Below are positions 42,302 to 51,276 of a stretch of DNA of 64,000 nt, piece by piece. The position numbers and the translations under genes were made by a program. This DNA is from Candidatus Sulfotelmatobacter sp. (GTDB taxonomy: Bacteria; Acidobacteriota; Terriglobia; Terriglobales; Acidobacteriaceae). The stretch covers positions 1-64,000 of the forward strand of contig JASHOH010000121.1 in assembly GCA_030041215.1 (NCBI GenBank), given 5' to 3'. The notes beneath the pieces are model-generated. The model searched no databases and had not been told where the DNA came from. It saw nothing but the letters and a program-made list of their open reading frames with translations. The stretch's first letter is position 1. Each line of letters starts with the position of its first letter.

Positions 42302-43725
42302 TGCAAAGAGGTCTCCAGCTCGCGGTGCCGAACGATCACATCAATTCCATTGTTTTTGCGCAGATGTTTGGCCAGTTGCTCGGCCAGATACACCGAGCGA
42401 TGCTGCCCGCCGGTGCAGCCGAACGACACCATTAGGCTTTTGAATCCGCGCCGCTGATAATTGGCCACGCTCGCATCCACCAGCGACATCACGCTGGCCA
42501 TGAACTGATGCACGCTCTCCTGCTGATTTAAATATTCCATTACTGGCGCGTCTTTGCCGGTGAGAGGCTTGAACCGCTCTTCGCGCCCGGGATTCGGCAG
42601 GCTGCGGCCGTCAAAGACAAACCCTCCGCCATGCCCGGTGTCGTCATTGGGCAACCCCCGGTGAAAGGAAAAACTGGTGATACGAACCGTCAGATTCTCG
42701 CTTTCAGAAGCCAGTCCTTGCAGCTTTTCCGAGCCGAGCATGCTGTTGAAAGCGTCCATCAGCGTGGGCAGAGCGATCGGGAGCTTAACATTGTGCAGTA
42801 GCCAGCGCAGGTTTTTCAGCGCGTAGGGCACGCTTTGCAGAAAATGAGACTTGCGTTCGTAGAATCCGCGAAACCCATACGCACCTAAAGCCTGCATGAT
42901 GCGCACATACACGAACGCATAATAATGATGCAGGAAGGCTTCCCGATCCAAAGCAGTCAACTCTGAGGCTTTCTCTATATACACGTCAAGCAACTGCTGC
43001 CGCAGCGCCGGAGACAAGTCGGCTTTGGCATCATAGAGCAAGGAAGCGATGTCATACTGTAACGCGCCTTTGCGTCCGCCCTGATAATCCAGAAAAAATG
43101 GCTGCTCATGGCGCAGCATGATGTTGCGCGACTGAAAATCACGATAAAGAAAAAAATCCGACGGTGCGCTCAGCAGAAACGTCGTCAGCGAATCGAAATC
43201 GTCTTCCAGCGCCTGTTCATTGAATGGAATGCCCGCCAGCCGCAGAAAATAGTATTTGAAGTAATTTAGGTCCCACGCTATCGATTGCCGGTCAAAGCTT
43301 CCGCGTGGATAGCAGATGCTATAGTTCAAATCGCGGCCCGCTTCAATCTGAAAGCGCGGGAGAATCGTAACAACTTTGCGATAAGCTTCAACCACCGCCG
43401 GAGCCGTCTTTTCTCCCTCACGATTCTTCGACAGAAATTCGAAAAGTGTTAAATCTCCGAGGTCTTCCTCCAGATAAGCTCCGTGATCGAGATCTTCTTC
43501 ATAAATTTCCGGAACCGGCAATCCATGTCGCCTAAAATGCCGCGAAAATTCCAGGAAAGCAAGATTTTCTTCACGAACGCCATACAAAATCCCAATGGCG
43601 CTGGCCTGTTCATTGCTCAGCCGGAGGATATTTCGCCCCGATCCGCCAAGCTGCCCTTGCAGCGGCTGAACGCGGGTGGGCGGCGCACCGAAGTGGTGTT
43701 CGAAAAGTTTTTGCAGAACGTCCAT
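42298..43725 (-). CDS. Aminoglycoside-phosphotransferase-like kinase fused to RapZ C-terminal domain
   Basis: 475 residues. Residues about 1-330 form an APH/AmgK-like sugar kinase: catalytic loop LYRDFQSRNIM (Asp and Asn) and metal-binding Asp in FFLDYQGG. Residues about 345-470 match the RapZ C-terminal domain: SFSFHRGLPNDDTGHGGGF, FDGRSLPNPGREE, TGKDAPVMEYL, and the diagnostic SFGCTGGQHRSVYLAEQLAKHL block. In E. coli RapZ this C-terminal domain senses glucosamine-6-phosphate and binds the GlmZ RNA; the usual N-terminal Walker ATPase is replaced here. I infer a sugar 1-kinase in cell-wall recycling whose RapZ part may sense amino sugar phosphate. Confidence 0.9.
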   Translation of the reverse strand: MDVLQKLFEHHFGAPPTRVQPLQGQLGGSGRNILRLSNEQASAIGILYGVREENLAFLEFSRHFRRHGLPVPEIYEEDLDHGAYLEEDLGDLTLFEFLSKNREGEKTAPAVVEAYRKVVTILPRFQIEAGRDLNYSICYPRGSFDRQSIAWDLNYFKYYFLRLAGIPFNEQALEDDFDSLTTFLLSAPSDFFLYRDFQSRNIMLRHEQPFFLDYQGGRKGALQYDIASLLYDAKADLSPALRQQLLDVYIEKASELTALDREAFLHHYYAFVYVRIMQALGAYGFRGFYERKSHFLQSVPYALKNLRWLLHNVKLPIALPTLMDAFNSMLGSEKLQGLASESENLTVRITSFSFHRGLPNDDTGHGGGFVFDGRSLPNPGREERFKPLTGKDAPVMEYLNQQESVHQFMASVMSLVDASVANYQRRGFKSLMVSFGCTGGQHRSVYLAEQLAKHLRKNNGIDVIVRHRELETSLQ

Positions 43726-43876
43726 TTAGGGGATGCGCGCGCAGCGCAAACCTAAAGATAACATCCAGAGCCCAAGCCGAAAGTTTACTCCGTGATCCTC
43801 CTTGTCCTCCGTCTGAAGTCTTCTTCGCATGCGTTCGTCCCCTGCGCACTGAAAACCGCGTATCCTAAGAAGCAGC

Positions 43877-45112
43877 ATGACCGACCGCCTTTACTACCAC
43901 GATTCTTTTCTCTATAACTTCGACGCTGAGGTCCGCGACGCAGTCGAATCCCCACGCCCCGCACTCATTCTTGATCGCACCGCCTTCTACCCCACCAGCG
44001 GTGGTCAGATCCACGATACGGGATGGATTACCACTGTTACTTCGGAATCCGGCCCTACAGCCCGCATGCGCGTGACGGAGGTCGCGGATACGGAAGACGG
44101 CCACATCGTCCATTACCTTGAAGCCCCACTCAAGAACATACAGCCGGGAACTCGCGTTCGCGGCGAGATCGACCCGGTCCTCCGCCGCGACCATATGCAG
44201 CAACACTCCGCGCAGCACGTTCTCTCAGCGGCTTTCGTGCGCCTGTTCGGGATGCCAACCGTTTCTTTTCACATGGCCGATGACTACTGCTCCATCGATC
44301 TTGACACGCCTTCGCTCACGAAAGAGCAGGTCGAGGCCGCTGAGAAGCTGGCCAACGAAATCATGATCGAGAATCGTGCGGTCGACGTTCGCTACGTGAC
44401 TCGCGACGAAGCCGCCAGCCTCGGCTTGCGTAAACTTCCTCCGGCAGAGCGAGATCAGCTTCGTCTGATCGATATTCGCGATTTCGATTTGACGGCCTGT
44501 GGCGGCACGCATGTCAGCCAGACCGGGCAGATCGGCGGCATTCTGCTGCGCAAATTTGACAAGGTTCGCCAGGGATACCGCGTCGAATTTGTCGCCGGAC
44601 AGCGCGCTATCGCGACCGCGCGCCGCGATTACACCACGCTGACCGAAACCGCTGCGCTGTTTTCATCGCACATTTACGAAGTCCCACAGCAAGTGCGCAA
44701 GTCACTGGAAGAAATCCGATCTTTGCGCAAGCAAGTCGAGCAATCCCAAGACGAACTGGCTGTTGCACAGGCCACAGCACTGCTGGCAGAAACTCCAGCG
44801 AGCAATGGCCGCAAGCTGATCGTGCGCACGTTCGCCGATCGCGATCTGAATTCTATAAAGTTGCTTGCACAGAAACTTACGCGGCAATCGAAGGTAGTCA
44901 TAGCATTTCTGGCGACCACGTCGCCGCAGCCGTCGCTGGTATTCGCGCAATCCGCCGGGCAACCCTACGATATGGGCGCTCTGATTAAAGAAACATTGGC
45001 GAGGCTCGGCGGGCGCGGCGGCGGCAGCAAAGACCTGGCTCAGGGAGGCGTGCCCCAGGCAGATGGGATCGATGCTGCACTTGCGGCTGCAGCGCAGCTT
45101 GTGGCGAACTAA
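43877..45112 (+). CDS. Alanyl-tRNA editing protein (AlaX-type with DHHA1)
   Basis: 411 residues. The free-standing editing domain removes Ser or Gly from mischarged tRNA-Ala. Zinc motif HSAQHVLSAAF (HxxxH, near 113) and CGGTHVSQTGQIGG (near 212). N-terminal beta part RTAFYPTSGGQIHDTGWI. The C-terminal DHHA1 domain (about 290-405) has GGRGGGSKDLAQGGVPQADG. No aminoacylation domain. Divergent from the kinase-RapZ gene. Confidence 0.95.
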   Translation: MTDRLYYHDSFLYNFDAEVRDAVESPRPALILDRTAFYPTSGGQIHDTGWITTVTSESGPTARMRVTEVADTEDGHIVHYLEAPLKNIQPGTRVRGEIDPVLRRDHMQQHSAQHVLSAAFVRLFGMPTVSFHMADDYCSIDLDTPSLTKEQVEAAEKLANEIMIENRAVDVRYVTRDEAASLGLRKLPPAERDQLRLIDIRDFDLTACGGTHVSQTGQIGGILLRKFDKVRQGYRVEFVAGQRAIATARRDYTTLTETAALFSSHIYEVPQQVRKSLEEIRSLRKQVEQSQDELAVAQATALLAETPASNGRKLIVRTFADRDLNSIKLLAQKLTRQSKVVIAFLATTSPQPSLVFAQSAGQPYDMGALIKETLARLGGRGGGSKDLAQGGVPQADGIDAALAAAAQLVAN

Positions 45113-45187
45113 AAAGCTCACGGTCTTCGAGAAAGAACCGAGAAACTGCTATCCACCCAGGCCGACAATTCACGAGTATAGTTTTAA

Positions 45188-46507
45188 ATGGCTGATTGTG
45201 ACCAATTCCGGCAGATGCGCGAAACCGCTCTCAAGATCTTCAATCGCGCACTGGCCGAGTCGTCAATTGCCAAGGCATTCGACCGCCACGTGAATTGTGA
45301 GCGCGGAGTGCTGCGGGTCTGCGAAGATCTGTACGATTTGCATTCCTACTCACGCGTGCTGGTGATTTCAATCGGTAAAGCTGGGCATACGATGGTTGAG
45401 GCGCTGGCGCAGCAGGTGGGCGAGAGCGCGGTCGAGGGCATCGTAGCAAGTTCGATCGTTGCGCCTGTGCATGTGCGAGGGTTTCGATACTTCTGCGGTG
45501 GGCATCCGACTCCGAATGCAGAATCGATTCAGGCTGCGAAAGCCATTCGGAAAGCTCTGGAGGGGCAGACAGCATCTTCGCTGGTGATATTCATGATCAG
45601 CGGCGGAGGGTCTTCCATTGTTGAGCAGCCCATCGACGATGAAATTTCTCTTGCTGATCTGATTGCTGTATATCGAGCACTGGTGCATTCGGGCGCGCCG
45701 ATCGCTGAGATTAATGCCGTCCGCAAACATTTGTCAGCAGTGAAGGGAGGGCGGCTGGCGCAGGCAGCCTTTCCGGCGCAGCAGGTTTCATTATTTGTTT
45801 CCGATGTGCCGGATAAAACTCCCGATGCGCTGGCTTCGGGTCCGACAATGCCCGATTCGACAAGCGCCGAGGATTGTTATCGCATCGCCGAAAAACACGG
45901 CTTGCTGCCGCAGTTGCCGCATTCAGCGCGTGAGTTATTCGAGCGGCATGCTCTGGAGGAGACCCCGAAGTCAGATGATCCGGCATTTTCCCGCTCGCGC
46001 TGGTGGACGGTTTTATCGAACCAGACCGCCGTTGAGGCCGCGAGCAGGGAGGCGGAACGAGCAGGATTCCAGGTGCATGTGGATAACTCCTGCGACGACT
46101 GGGATTACGAACGGGCGGCCGAATACTTGCTGAACCGCATACGGGAACTTAAGAAACAACACGGGCCCGTTTGTCTGATTTCTGGTGGGGAAGTGACGGT
46201 CCGCGTGGTGAATGGCGGAGTAGGCGGACGCAATCAGCAATTCGCGTTGGCTTGTGCAGAAAAAATTGCAGGCCAGAAGATCACGGTGCTGAGTGGCGGC
46301 ACGGACGGCGTGGATGGGAACAGTCCGGCTGCGGGAGCCGTGGTGGATGGAAGTACGGTGGAACGCGCGCGACACAAGGGATTAGATGTTCGGGCAGCGC
46401 TGGAAAAATTCGATGCATATCCTTTATTCAGCAGATTGCGCAATGCGATTGAAATTGGGCCGACAGGGAATAATGTTCGCGATCTGCGTCTGATGCTAGC
46501 TTACTGA
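45188..46507 (+). CDS. Glycerate 2-kinase (MOFRL family)
   Basis: 439 residues. Phosphorylates D-glycerate to 2-phosphoglycerate. N-terminal DUF4147: VISIGKAGHTMVEALAQQVG, GGHPTPNAES, VIFMISGGGSSIVEQP, INAVRKHLSAVKGGRLAQAA. C-terminal MOFRL: ISGGEVTVRVVNGGVGGRNQ, VLSGGTDGVDGNSPAAGAVV. It starts 75 bp after alaX on the same strand; a link in function is unclear. Confidence 0.95.
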   Translation: MADCDQFRQMRETALKIFNRALAESSIAKAFDRHVNCERGVLRVCEDLYDLHSYSRVLVISIGKAGHTMVEALAQQVGESAVEGIVASSIVAPVHVRGFRYFCGGHPTPNAESIQAAKAIRKALEGQTASSLVIFMISGGGSSIVEQPIDDEISLADLIAVYRALVHSGAPIAEINAVRKHLSAVKGGRLAQAAFPAQQVSLFVSDVPDKTPDALASGPTMPDSTSAEDCYRIAEKHGLLPQLPHSARELFERHALEETPKSDDPAFSRSRWWTVLSNQTAVEAASREAERAGFQVHVDNSCDDWDYERAAEYLLNRIRELKKQHGPVCLISGGEVTVRVVNGGVGGRNQQFALACAEKIAGQKITVLSGGTDGVDGNSPAAGAVVDGSTVERARHKGLDVRAALEKFDAYPLFSRLRNAIEIGPTGNNVRDLRLMLAY

Positions 46508-46603
46508 GTTACGGAGAGCGGCTCAAGCAGCGCTCCGCCGAAAGGCGACCTTCCTTCTTTTCCTGACGTTACAAGGTGGAACAGTTTTTGTCGCTGCCTA
46601 GTT

Positions 46604-47617
46604 TTATTGCACTACTTTAATCGCTTCTTTCACCTTCTTGGCAACCGAGTCCGGCAGTGGTGAATAGCTGAGCGCGGTGGTCATCTTCTGCCCGTCGGTT
46701 ACCATCCAGTTTAGAAAGTCACGAAGGATCCTGCCCTTGTTGGAATCTTTCGATTTCTCGGGAATGAGCAACCAGGTGAAACTCGATATCGGATAAGCAT
46801 TTTTGCCCGGCGGATTAGTGATTGAAACCCGGAAATCGTCGGGCACTTTCGCGGATGCGGCAGCCGCAGTGACACTTTCCAGCGAGGCCTTTATGAAAGT
46901 TCCAGCAGAATTCCTCACGCTGCCGTAAGGAATATTATTTTGGATGGCGTAAATCAACTCAATGTAGCCGATTGATCCCTGCTGTTGCCGGATCGAACCC
47001 GCGACGCCTTCATTTCCTTTTTGCCCAAGCCCCACCGGCCACTTCACGGAGGTATTGCTCCCAACCTCCTTGCTCCAGTCAGGACTGACCTTAGAAAGAT
47101 AATCCGTCCAGATGAAGGTTGTGCCGCTTCCGTCCGAGCGATGAACGACAACGATGTCTTTGTCGGGGAAATTGATGCCCGGATTTGCTCCGGTAATTGC
47201 CTTATCATTCCACTTCGTAATCTTGCCCAGGAAAATTCCGGCGAGAGCTTCGGGAGTGAACTTGACTTCTCCACTCACTCCCGGAATGTTGTAGGCGGGC
47301 ACCACTGCGCCCAGCACCGTTGGGATGTTCAGAATCTTGGTATTCAACTTGGATTGCGCTTCGCTGAGCTGCGCATCCGTCATCGGCATATCACTGGCGC
47401 CGAAATCCACTGTCCCTTCGGTGACCTGGCGAATGCCGCCGCCGCTGCCGATCGACTGGTAATTTATTTCAATATCGGAGTGCAGCTTGTGATACTCGCT
47501 GAACCATTTCGAATAGATGGGATTCGGGAAGGTAGCTCCAGCCCCATTCAGGGCAGTCTGAGCGAGCAGCGGCATAGCAATAAGAGCGCACAGTAGAAGC
47601 AGGGCAAGTTTGCGCAT
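46604..47617 (-). CDS. pstS: Phosphate-binding protein PstS
   Basis: 337 residues from ATG at 47617 (a TTG one codon upstream is also possible), AAGGAGG upstream, signal peptide (LALLLLCALIAMPLLA). Phosphate-binding motifs: NGAGATFPNPIYSKW, SIGSGGGIRQVTEGTVDFGA, HRSDGSGTTFIWTDYLSK. High-affinity phosphate uptake. No pstCAB or phoU is in the window: the transporter is elsewhere or this copy works alone. A possible Pho box lies at 47667-47684. Confidence 0.95.
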   Translation of the reverse strand: MRKLALLLLCALIAMPLLAQTALNGAGATFPNPIYSKWFSEYHKLHSDIEINYQSIGSGGGIRQVTEGTVDFGASDMPMTDAQLSEAQSKLNTKILNIPTVLGAVVPAYNIPGVSGEVKFTPEALAGIFLGKITKWNDKAITGANPGINFPDKDIVVVHRSDGSGTTFIWTDYLSKVSPDWSKEVGSNTSVKWPVGLGQKGNEGVAGSIRQQQGSIGYIELIYAIQNNIPYGSVRNSAGTFIKASLESVTAAAASAKVPDDFRVSITNPPGKNAYPISSFTWLLIPEKSKDSNKGRILRDFLNWMVTDGQKMTTALSYSPLPDSVAKKVKEAIKVVQ

Positions 47618-47666
47618 CAATGCGATTCCTCCTTTGGAATCAACACCTTTCTTCTATCGGCGCTAT

Positions 47667-47684
47667 GTTACACGAAGGTGACAA
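47667..47684 (-). promoter_or_regulatory. Candidate Pho box upstream of pstS
   Basis: On the minus strand TTGTCAC-CTTC-GTGTAAC gives two 7-bp units at 11-bp spacing, resembling PhoB direct repeats (about 5/7 and 4/7 to CTGTCAT). It lies 50-67 bp before the pstS start. Confidence 0.35.
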
Positions 47685-47732
47685 AACCATGAATTTCTGA
47701 TGAATGAAGCTTCTCTGAGAAGATTCAGCACC

Positions 47733-48602
47733 TCAATGCGCACTCTGCAAGCGCGCAATTTCACGGGGGAACAGCGTGTTGCCGGGAAATTGCGCGCGCA
47801 AAGAGTTGAGGACTTCTAGCGCCCGCGTTTTGTTTTTGTCGCGCACGTAGGCGATCGCGAGCAGGATGCGAGCGAAGGGGGCGAGATAATGGCCGTGTTC
47901 GGCGGTGTTTTGCAGATCGGCGATCCCGGCTTGCTTGTCGGCGGGAAGTCCGCCCATGCGCAGCACCCATCGCACCGGCGCCGACATGCTGCCGATGATG
48001 TACTTGCTGAGTCCGGTCGCCACCAGCACATCGGCACAGTCATTGCAAATGGCCAGAAGCTGCTGCGCCCAATTGGTTGCTTCTTTGGTGTAATGCAAGG
48101 AAGCGAGATTGCGCTTTTCAATCAGCGCAGCGTAGTCCGCCTGTAGACCAGAAGCCAGCGTCATGGCGAACAAAGCGTTACGATCTTTGGAATTCTTAAT
48201 TAGCCGCGATCGTGCCAAGTTTTGTGCGCGGTCGAGTGCAGCCTGAAAGCGGCTTTTCACAGCAGGATCCGGGCTCAGCTTCGACCGTGTAGCAAAGGCG
48301 CCGTCATTCTCGAAAAACTGCACTTCGAGCACGCCCAACCGGTGAAACTCGGAGAAAAGAAATCCCGCCGCCTCGCTGACTGGTCCAACGGGATCATCCG
48401 GGTGCTGCGCTTGCCAGGAAGAAAAATCCTTTTGAGCGCCTGCAAAATCCAGGTTGTAAAGTCCAGAGAACCCTCGCTCCAAATCTGCGTCGAAGCTTGA
48501 ATCGGGCGGATCGCCGGCCCGCGCCCAGGCACACATACTCAGCCACAGAGCTGTTAGTATAGCCACGGTCAAGCGGCGTTTCGGGTTGGCGCCAGGTCTC
48601 AT
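47733..48602 (-). CDS. Secreted TPR-like helical protein
   Basis: 289 residues from ATG at 48602. Signal peptide (LTVAILTALWLSMCAWARAG). The rest is all-helical with TPR-like pairs: GFSGLYNLDFAGAQKDFSSW, QAALDRAQNLARSRLIKNSK, AHYLAPFARILLAIAYVRDK pattern near the C-terminus, and ALEVLNSLRAQFPGNTLFPR. No catalytic motif. Divergent from the glucoamylase gene; function unknown. Confidence 0.7.
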   Translation of the reverse strand: MRPGANPKRRLTVAILTALWLSMCAWARAGDPPDSSFDADLERGFSGLYNLDFAGAQKDFSSWQAQHPDDPVGPVSEAAGFLFSEFHRLGVLEVQFFENDGAFATRSKLSPDPAVKSRFQAALDRAQNLARSRLIKNSKDRNALFAMTLASGLQADYAALIEKRNLASLHYTKEATNWAQQLLAICNDCADVLVATGLSKYIIGSMSAPVRWVLRMGGLPADKQAGIADLQNTAEHGHYLAPFARILLAIAYVRDKNKTRALEVLNSLRAQFPGNTLFPREIARLQSAH

Positions 48603-48800
48603 TGCGCGCAATTCTCGTATTATCGTTCGTTTTCGTCCACTCGCAAAGGGCGAGGCTGCCGTTTTCTTGTTGGATGCGACCTATTCCTGCTGCGCTCATC
48701 TGATCTGTCAAAACCTTGTAAAAACCGCGTCCATTGATTAGCCAAAAATGATTTGCGAAAAAACGAATTTCTATCGGGAAGGACTTCACATCCAAATTTC

Positions 48801-51209
48801 ATGAGCGATTCGCCTGTCCGCTACGCCCCCGGTTGGCCGGGGATTCCTCCCCGCTGGAGTTCCAGCGCCAAATCCGGAGTGGGAACGGCCTTGAACCAGC
48901 ACAGTAAGGTCTGGTTCACCATCAGCCACGGCATCCTGAATGAAGTTTATTTCCCTCGTGTGGATCAAGCCTGCACCCGCGACCTCGGCTTTATCGTCAC
49001 CGATGGGCGTTCTTTTTTTTCCGAAGAAAAGCGGCATTGCACCTTTGAGAACCGGCCATGTGAGCCCGGCGTGCCCGTTTATGAGCTGACCAACACCGAA
49101 ATCGGTGGCCGATATCGCATCAAGAAGGAAGTTCTCTGCGATCCCTATCGCAATGTCGTCCTTCAAAAAGTTCGCTGCGAACCTCTGAAGGGTCAGCTTT
49201 CCGATTACCACCTGTACGCATTGCTCGCGCCGCATCTTGCCAATTTCGGATACCACAACACGGGCTGGGTGGGCGATTACAAAGGCCTGCCAATGTTTCT
49301 CGCCGAACACGACGGCACGGCTCTGGCGCTCGCATGTTCCGCGCCATGGAAAAAAATGTCGGTGGGATTTGTGGGAGCCTCCGATGGATGGCAGGATCTG
49401 GCGGCTCATTTCCAAATGGAGTGGGAATACACCCGCGCCGAAAACGGCAACATCGCGTGCACGGGCGAGATCGACCTTGCCGCCTGCAATGGCGAGTTCG
49501 TCCTGGCCCTGGGATTTGGCGCAATGTGGACTGAGGCTGGCCAGCAAGTGCGCTCCACCTTGTTGGAAGACTACAACGATATTCGCAAATACTACATCAT
49601 GCACTGGCACAACTGGCAGGACGGCCTGCTTAAGCTGGATGACCCAGTGCGCGAGCACGACCTGTATCGCAGCTCAACCGTGATGTTGCGTGCCCATGAG
49701 TCCAAAGATTTTCTCGGCGGAATTATCGCCAGCCTTTCCATCCCGTGGGGATTCAATAAAGGCGATGAGGATCTCGGTGGGTATCATCTGGTCTGGCCGC
49801 GCGACCTGGTTGAGACCGCGGGCGCTTTGCTGGCCGCCGGCGCTCCGATTGATGCGGTCAGGGTTCTTCGCTATCTCGAAGCCACGCAGGAGGCCGAGGG
49901 CAACTGGGCGCAAAACCTCTGGCTGGATGGCCGGTCATATTGGGCTGGCGTGCAGATGGATGAGACGGCTTTCCCCATTCTGCTGCTCGATCTGCTACGG
50001 CGGGAAGGCGCCCCTGGCATAGGCAAGCTTCAGCGCTGGTGGCCCATGGTACGCAAGGCAGCAGGTTTTATTGTGCGGAATGGGCCGGTGACACAACAGG
50101 ATCGCTGGGAAGAGGATGCCGGCTATTCTCCGTTCACGCTGGCGGCGGAAATTTCTGCGCTTCTGGTGGCAGCCGAAATCGCTGAACTTACCGGCCACAG
50201 CGATCAGGCTTTCACGCTTCGCGACACCGCCGATGCCTGGAATGACAACATCGAACGCTGGACTTACGCGACCGGCGGGGATCTGGCGCAGCAGGTCGGA
50301 GTCGAAGGCTACTACGTACGCATTGCCCCGCCGCAGACGGATGGCGCGGCCTCGCCGATTCAAGGCTTTGTGCCGATCAAGAATCGGCCACCGGGTGAAA
50401 ACAATTTTGAGCGCGCCTCTCATTTGGTAAGCCCTGACTCGCTGGCGCTGGTGCGCTTCGGATTGCGCGCGCCTGACGATCCCCGCATTCTCAATACGGT
50501 CCGAGTCATCGACGCGCTGCTGCGCGTGCAATTACCGCAAGGCCCCTGCTGGTACCGCTATAACGGTGATGGTTACGGCGAACACAAAGATGGTTCGGTG
50601 TTTGATGGTACCGGCATTGGCCGTCCCTGGCCGCTTCTGGCCGGCGAGCGCGCGCATTACGAATTGGCCGCGGGGCGTCCAAAAGAAGCCGAGGCCTTGC
50701 TCGCCATGATAGAGCAATGCCCCGCAGGCCACAGCCGTTTGCTTCCCGAACAGGTCTGGGATGCAGATGACATTTCGGCGCTCGAGTTATTTCGGGGTAA
50801 ACCCACAGGTTCGGCGTGTCCTTTGGTGTGGGCCCATGCTGAGTACGTGAAGCTGCGGCGCTCTCTGCGCGACGGGAAGATTTTCGATCAACCTCCGCAG
50901 GCAGTGCAGCGTTATCTGGTTGAGAAACCAACTCGCCAGGTATTCGGATGGCGATTCAATAACAAGCCACGCTCGATTCCACGAAATAAAAAGCTGCGCA
51001 TAATTCTGCTCATGCCCGCAATGGTGCATTGGAGTATCGATGGGTGGAAGACGGCCGCCGATACCAACACGCGAGATACAGGCTTGGGAACGTACGTCGT
51101 CGATTTGCCCACCGCGTCACTGCCGACTGGAAGCTCGGCCGTGTTTACGTTTTACTGGCCGCAAGAGCAGCGCTGGGAAGGAAGGGATTACAGCGTCGTC
51201 GTGGAATAG
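48801..51209 (+). CDS. Glucoamylase-type glycosidase (GH15)
   Basis: 802 residues from ATG at 48801, no signal peptide. N-terminal beta-sandwich (about 1-265, with SHGILNEVYFPRVDQACTRD and FIVTDGRSFFSEEK typical of bacterial glucoamylases). The (alpha/alpha)6 barrel (about 300-670) has GGYHLVWPRDLVETAGALLA and MDETAFPILLLDLLRR. Near PLLAGERAHYELAAG is the probable catalytic base Glu. A C-terminal starch-binding-like beta domain (about 710-800) follows. Predicted to release glucose from alpha-1,4 (and 1,6) glucans in the cytoplasm. The ribosome site is weak. Confidence 0.92.
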   Translation: MSDSPVRYAPGWPGIPPRWSSSAKSGVGTALNQHSKVWFTISHGILNEVYFPRVDQACTRDLGFIVTDGRSFFSEEKRHCTFENRPCEPGVPVYELTNTEIGGRYRIKKEVLCDPYRNVVLQKVRCEPLKGQLSDYHLYALLAPHLANFGYHNTGWVGDYKGLPMFLAEHDGTALALACSAPWKKMSVGFVGASDGWQDLAAHFQMEWEYTRAENGNIACTGEIDLAACNGEFVLALGFGAMWTEAGQQVRSTLLEDYNDIRKYYIMHWHNWQDGLLKLDDPVREHDLYRSSTVMLRAHESKDFLGGIIASLSIPWGFNKGDEDLGGYHLVWPRDLVETAGALLAAGAPIDAVRVLRYLEATQEAEGNWAQNLWLDGRSYWAGVQMDETAFPILLLDLLRREGAPGIGKLQRWWPMVRKAAGFIVRNGPVTQQDRWEEDAGYSPFTLAAEISALLVAAEIAELTGHSDQAFTLRDTADAWNDNIERWTYATGGDLAQQVGVEGYYVRIAPPQTDGAASPIQGFVPIKNRPPGENNFERASHLVSPDSLALVRFGLRAPDDPRILNTVRVIDALLRVQLPQGPCWYRYNGDGYGEHKDGSVFDGTGIGRPWPLLAGERAHYELAAGRPKEAEALLAMIEQCPAGHSRLLPEQVWDADDISALELFRGKPTGSACPLVWAHAEYVKLRRSLRDGKIFDQPPQAVQRYLVEKPTRQVFGWRFNNKPRSIPRNKKLRIILLMPAMVHWSIDGWKTAADTNTRDTGLGTYVVDLPTASLPTGSSAVFTFYWPQEQRWEGRDYSVVVE

Positions 51210-51276
51210 TTGCGTATTCAGTGGCGCGTGGTTAAATCACCAAATCAGATATCGTGACAAGCTTCGAGTTGTTGGG

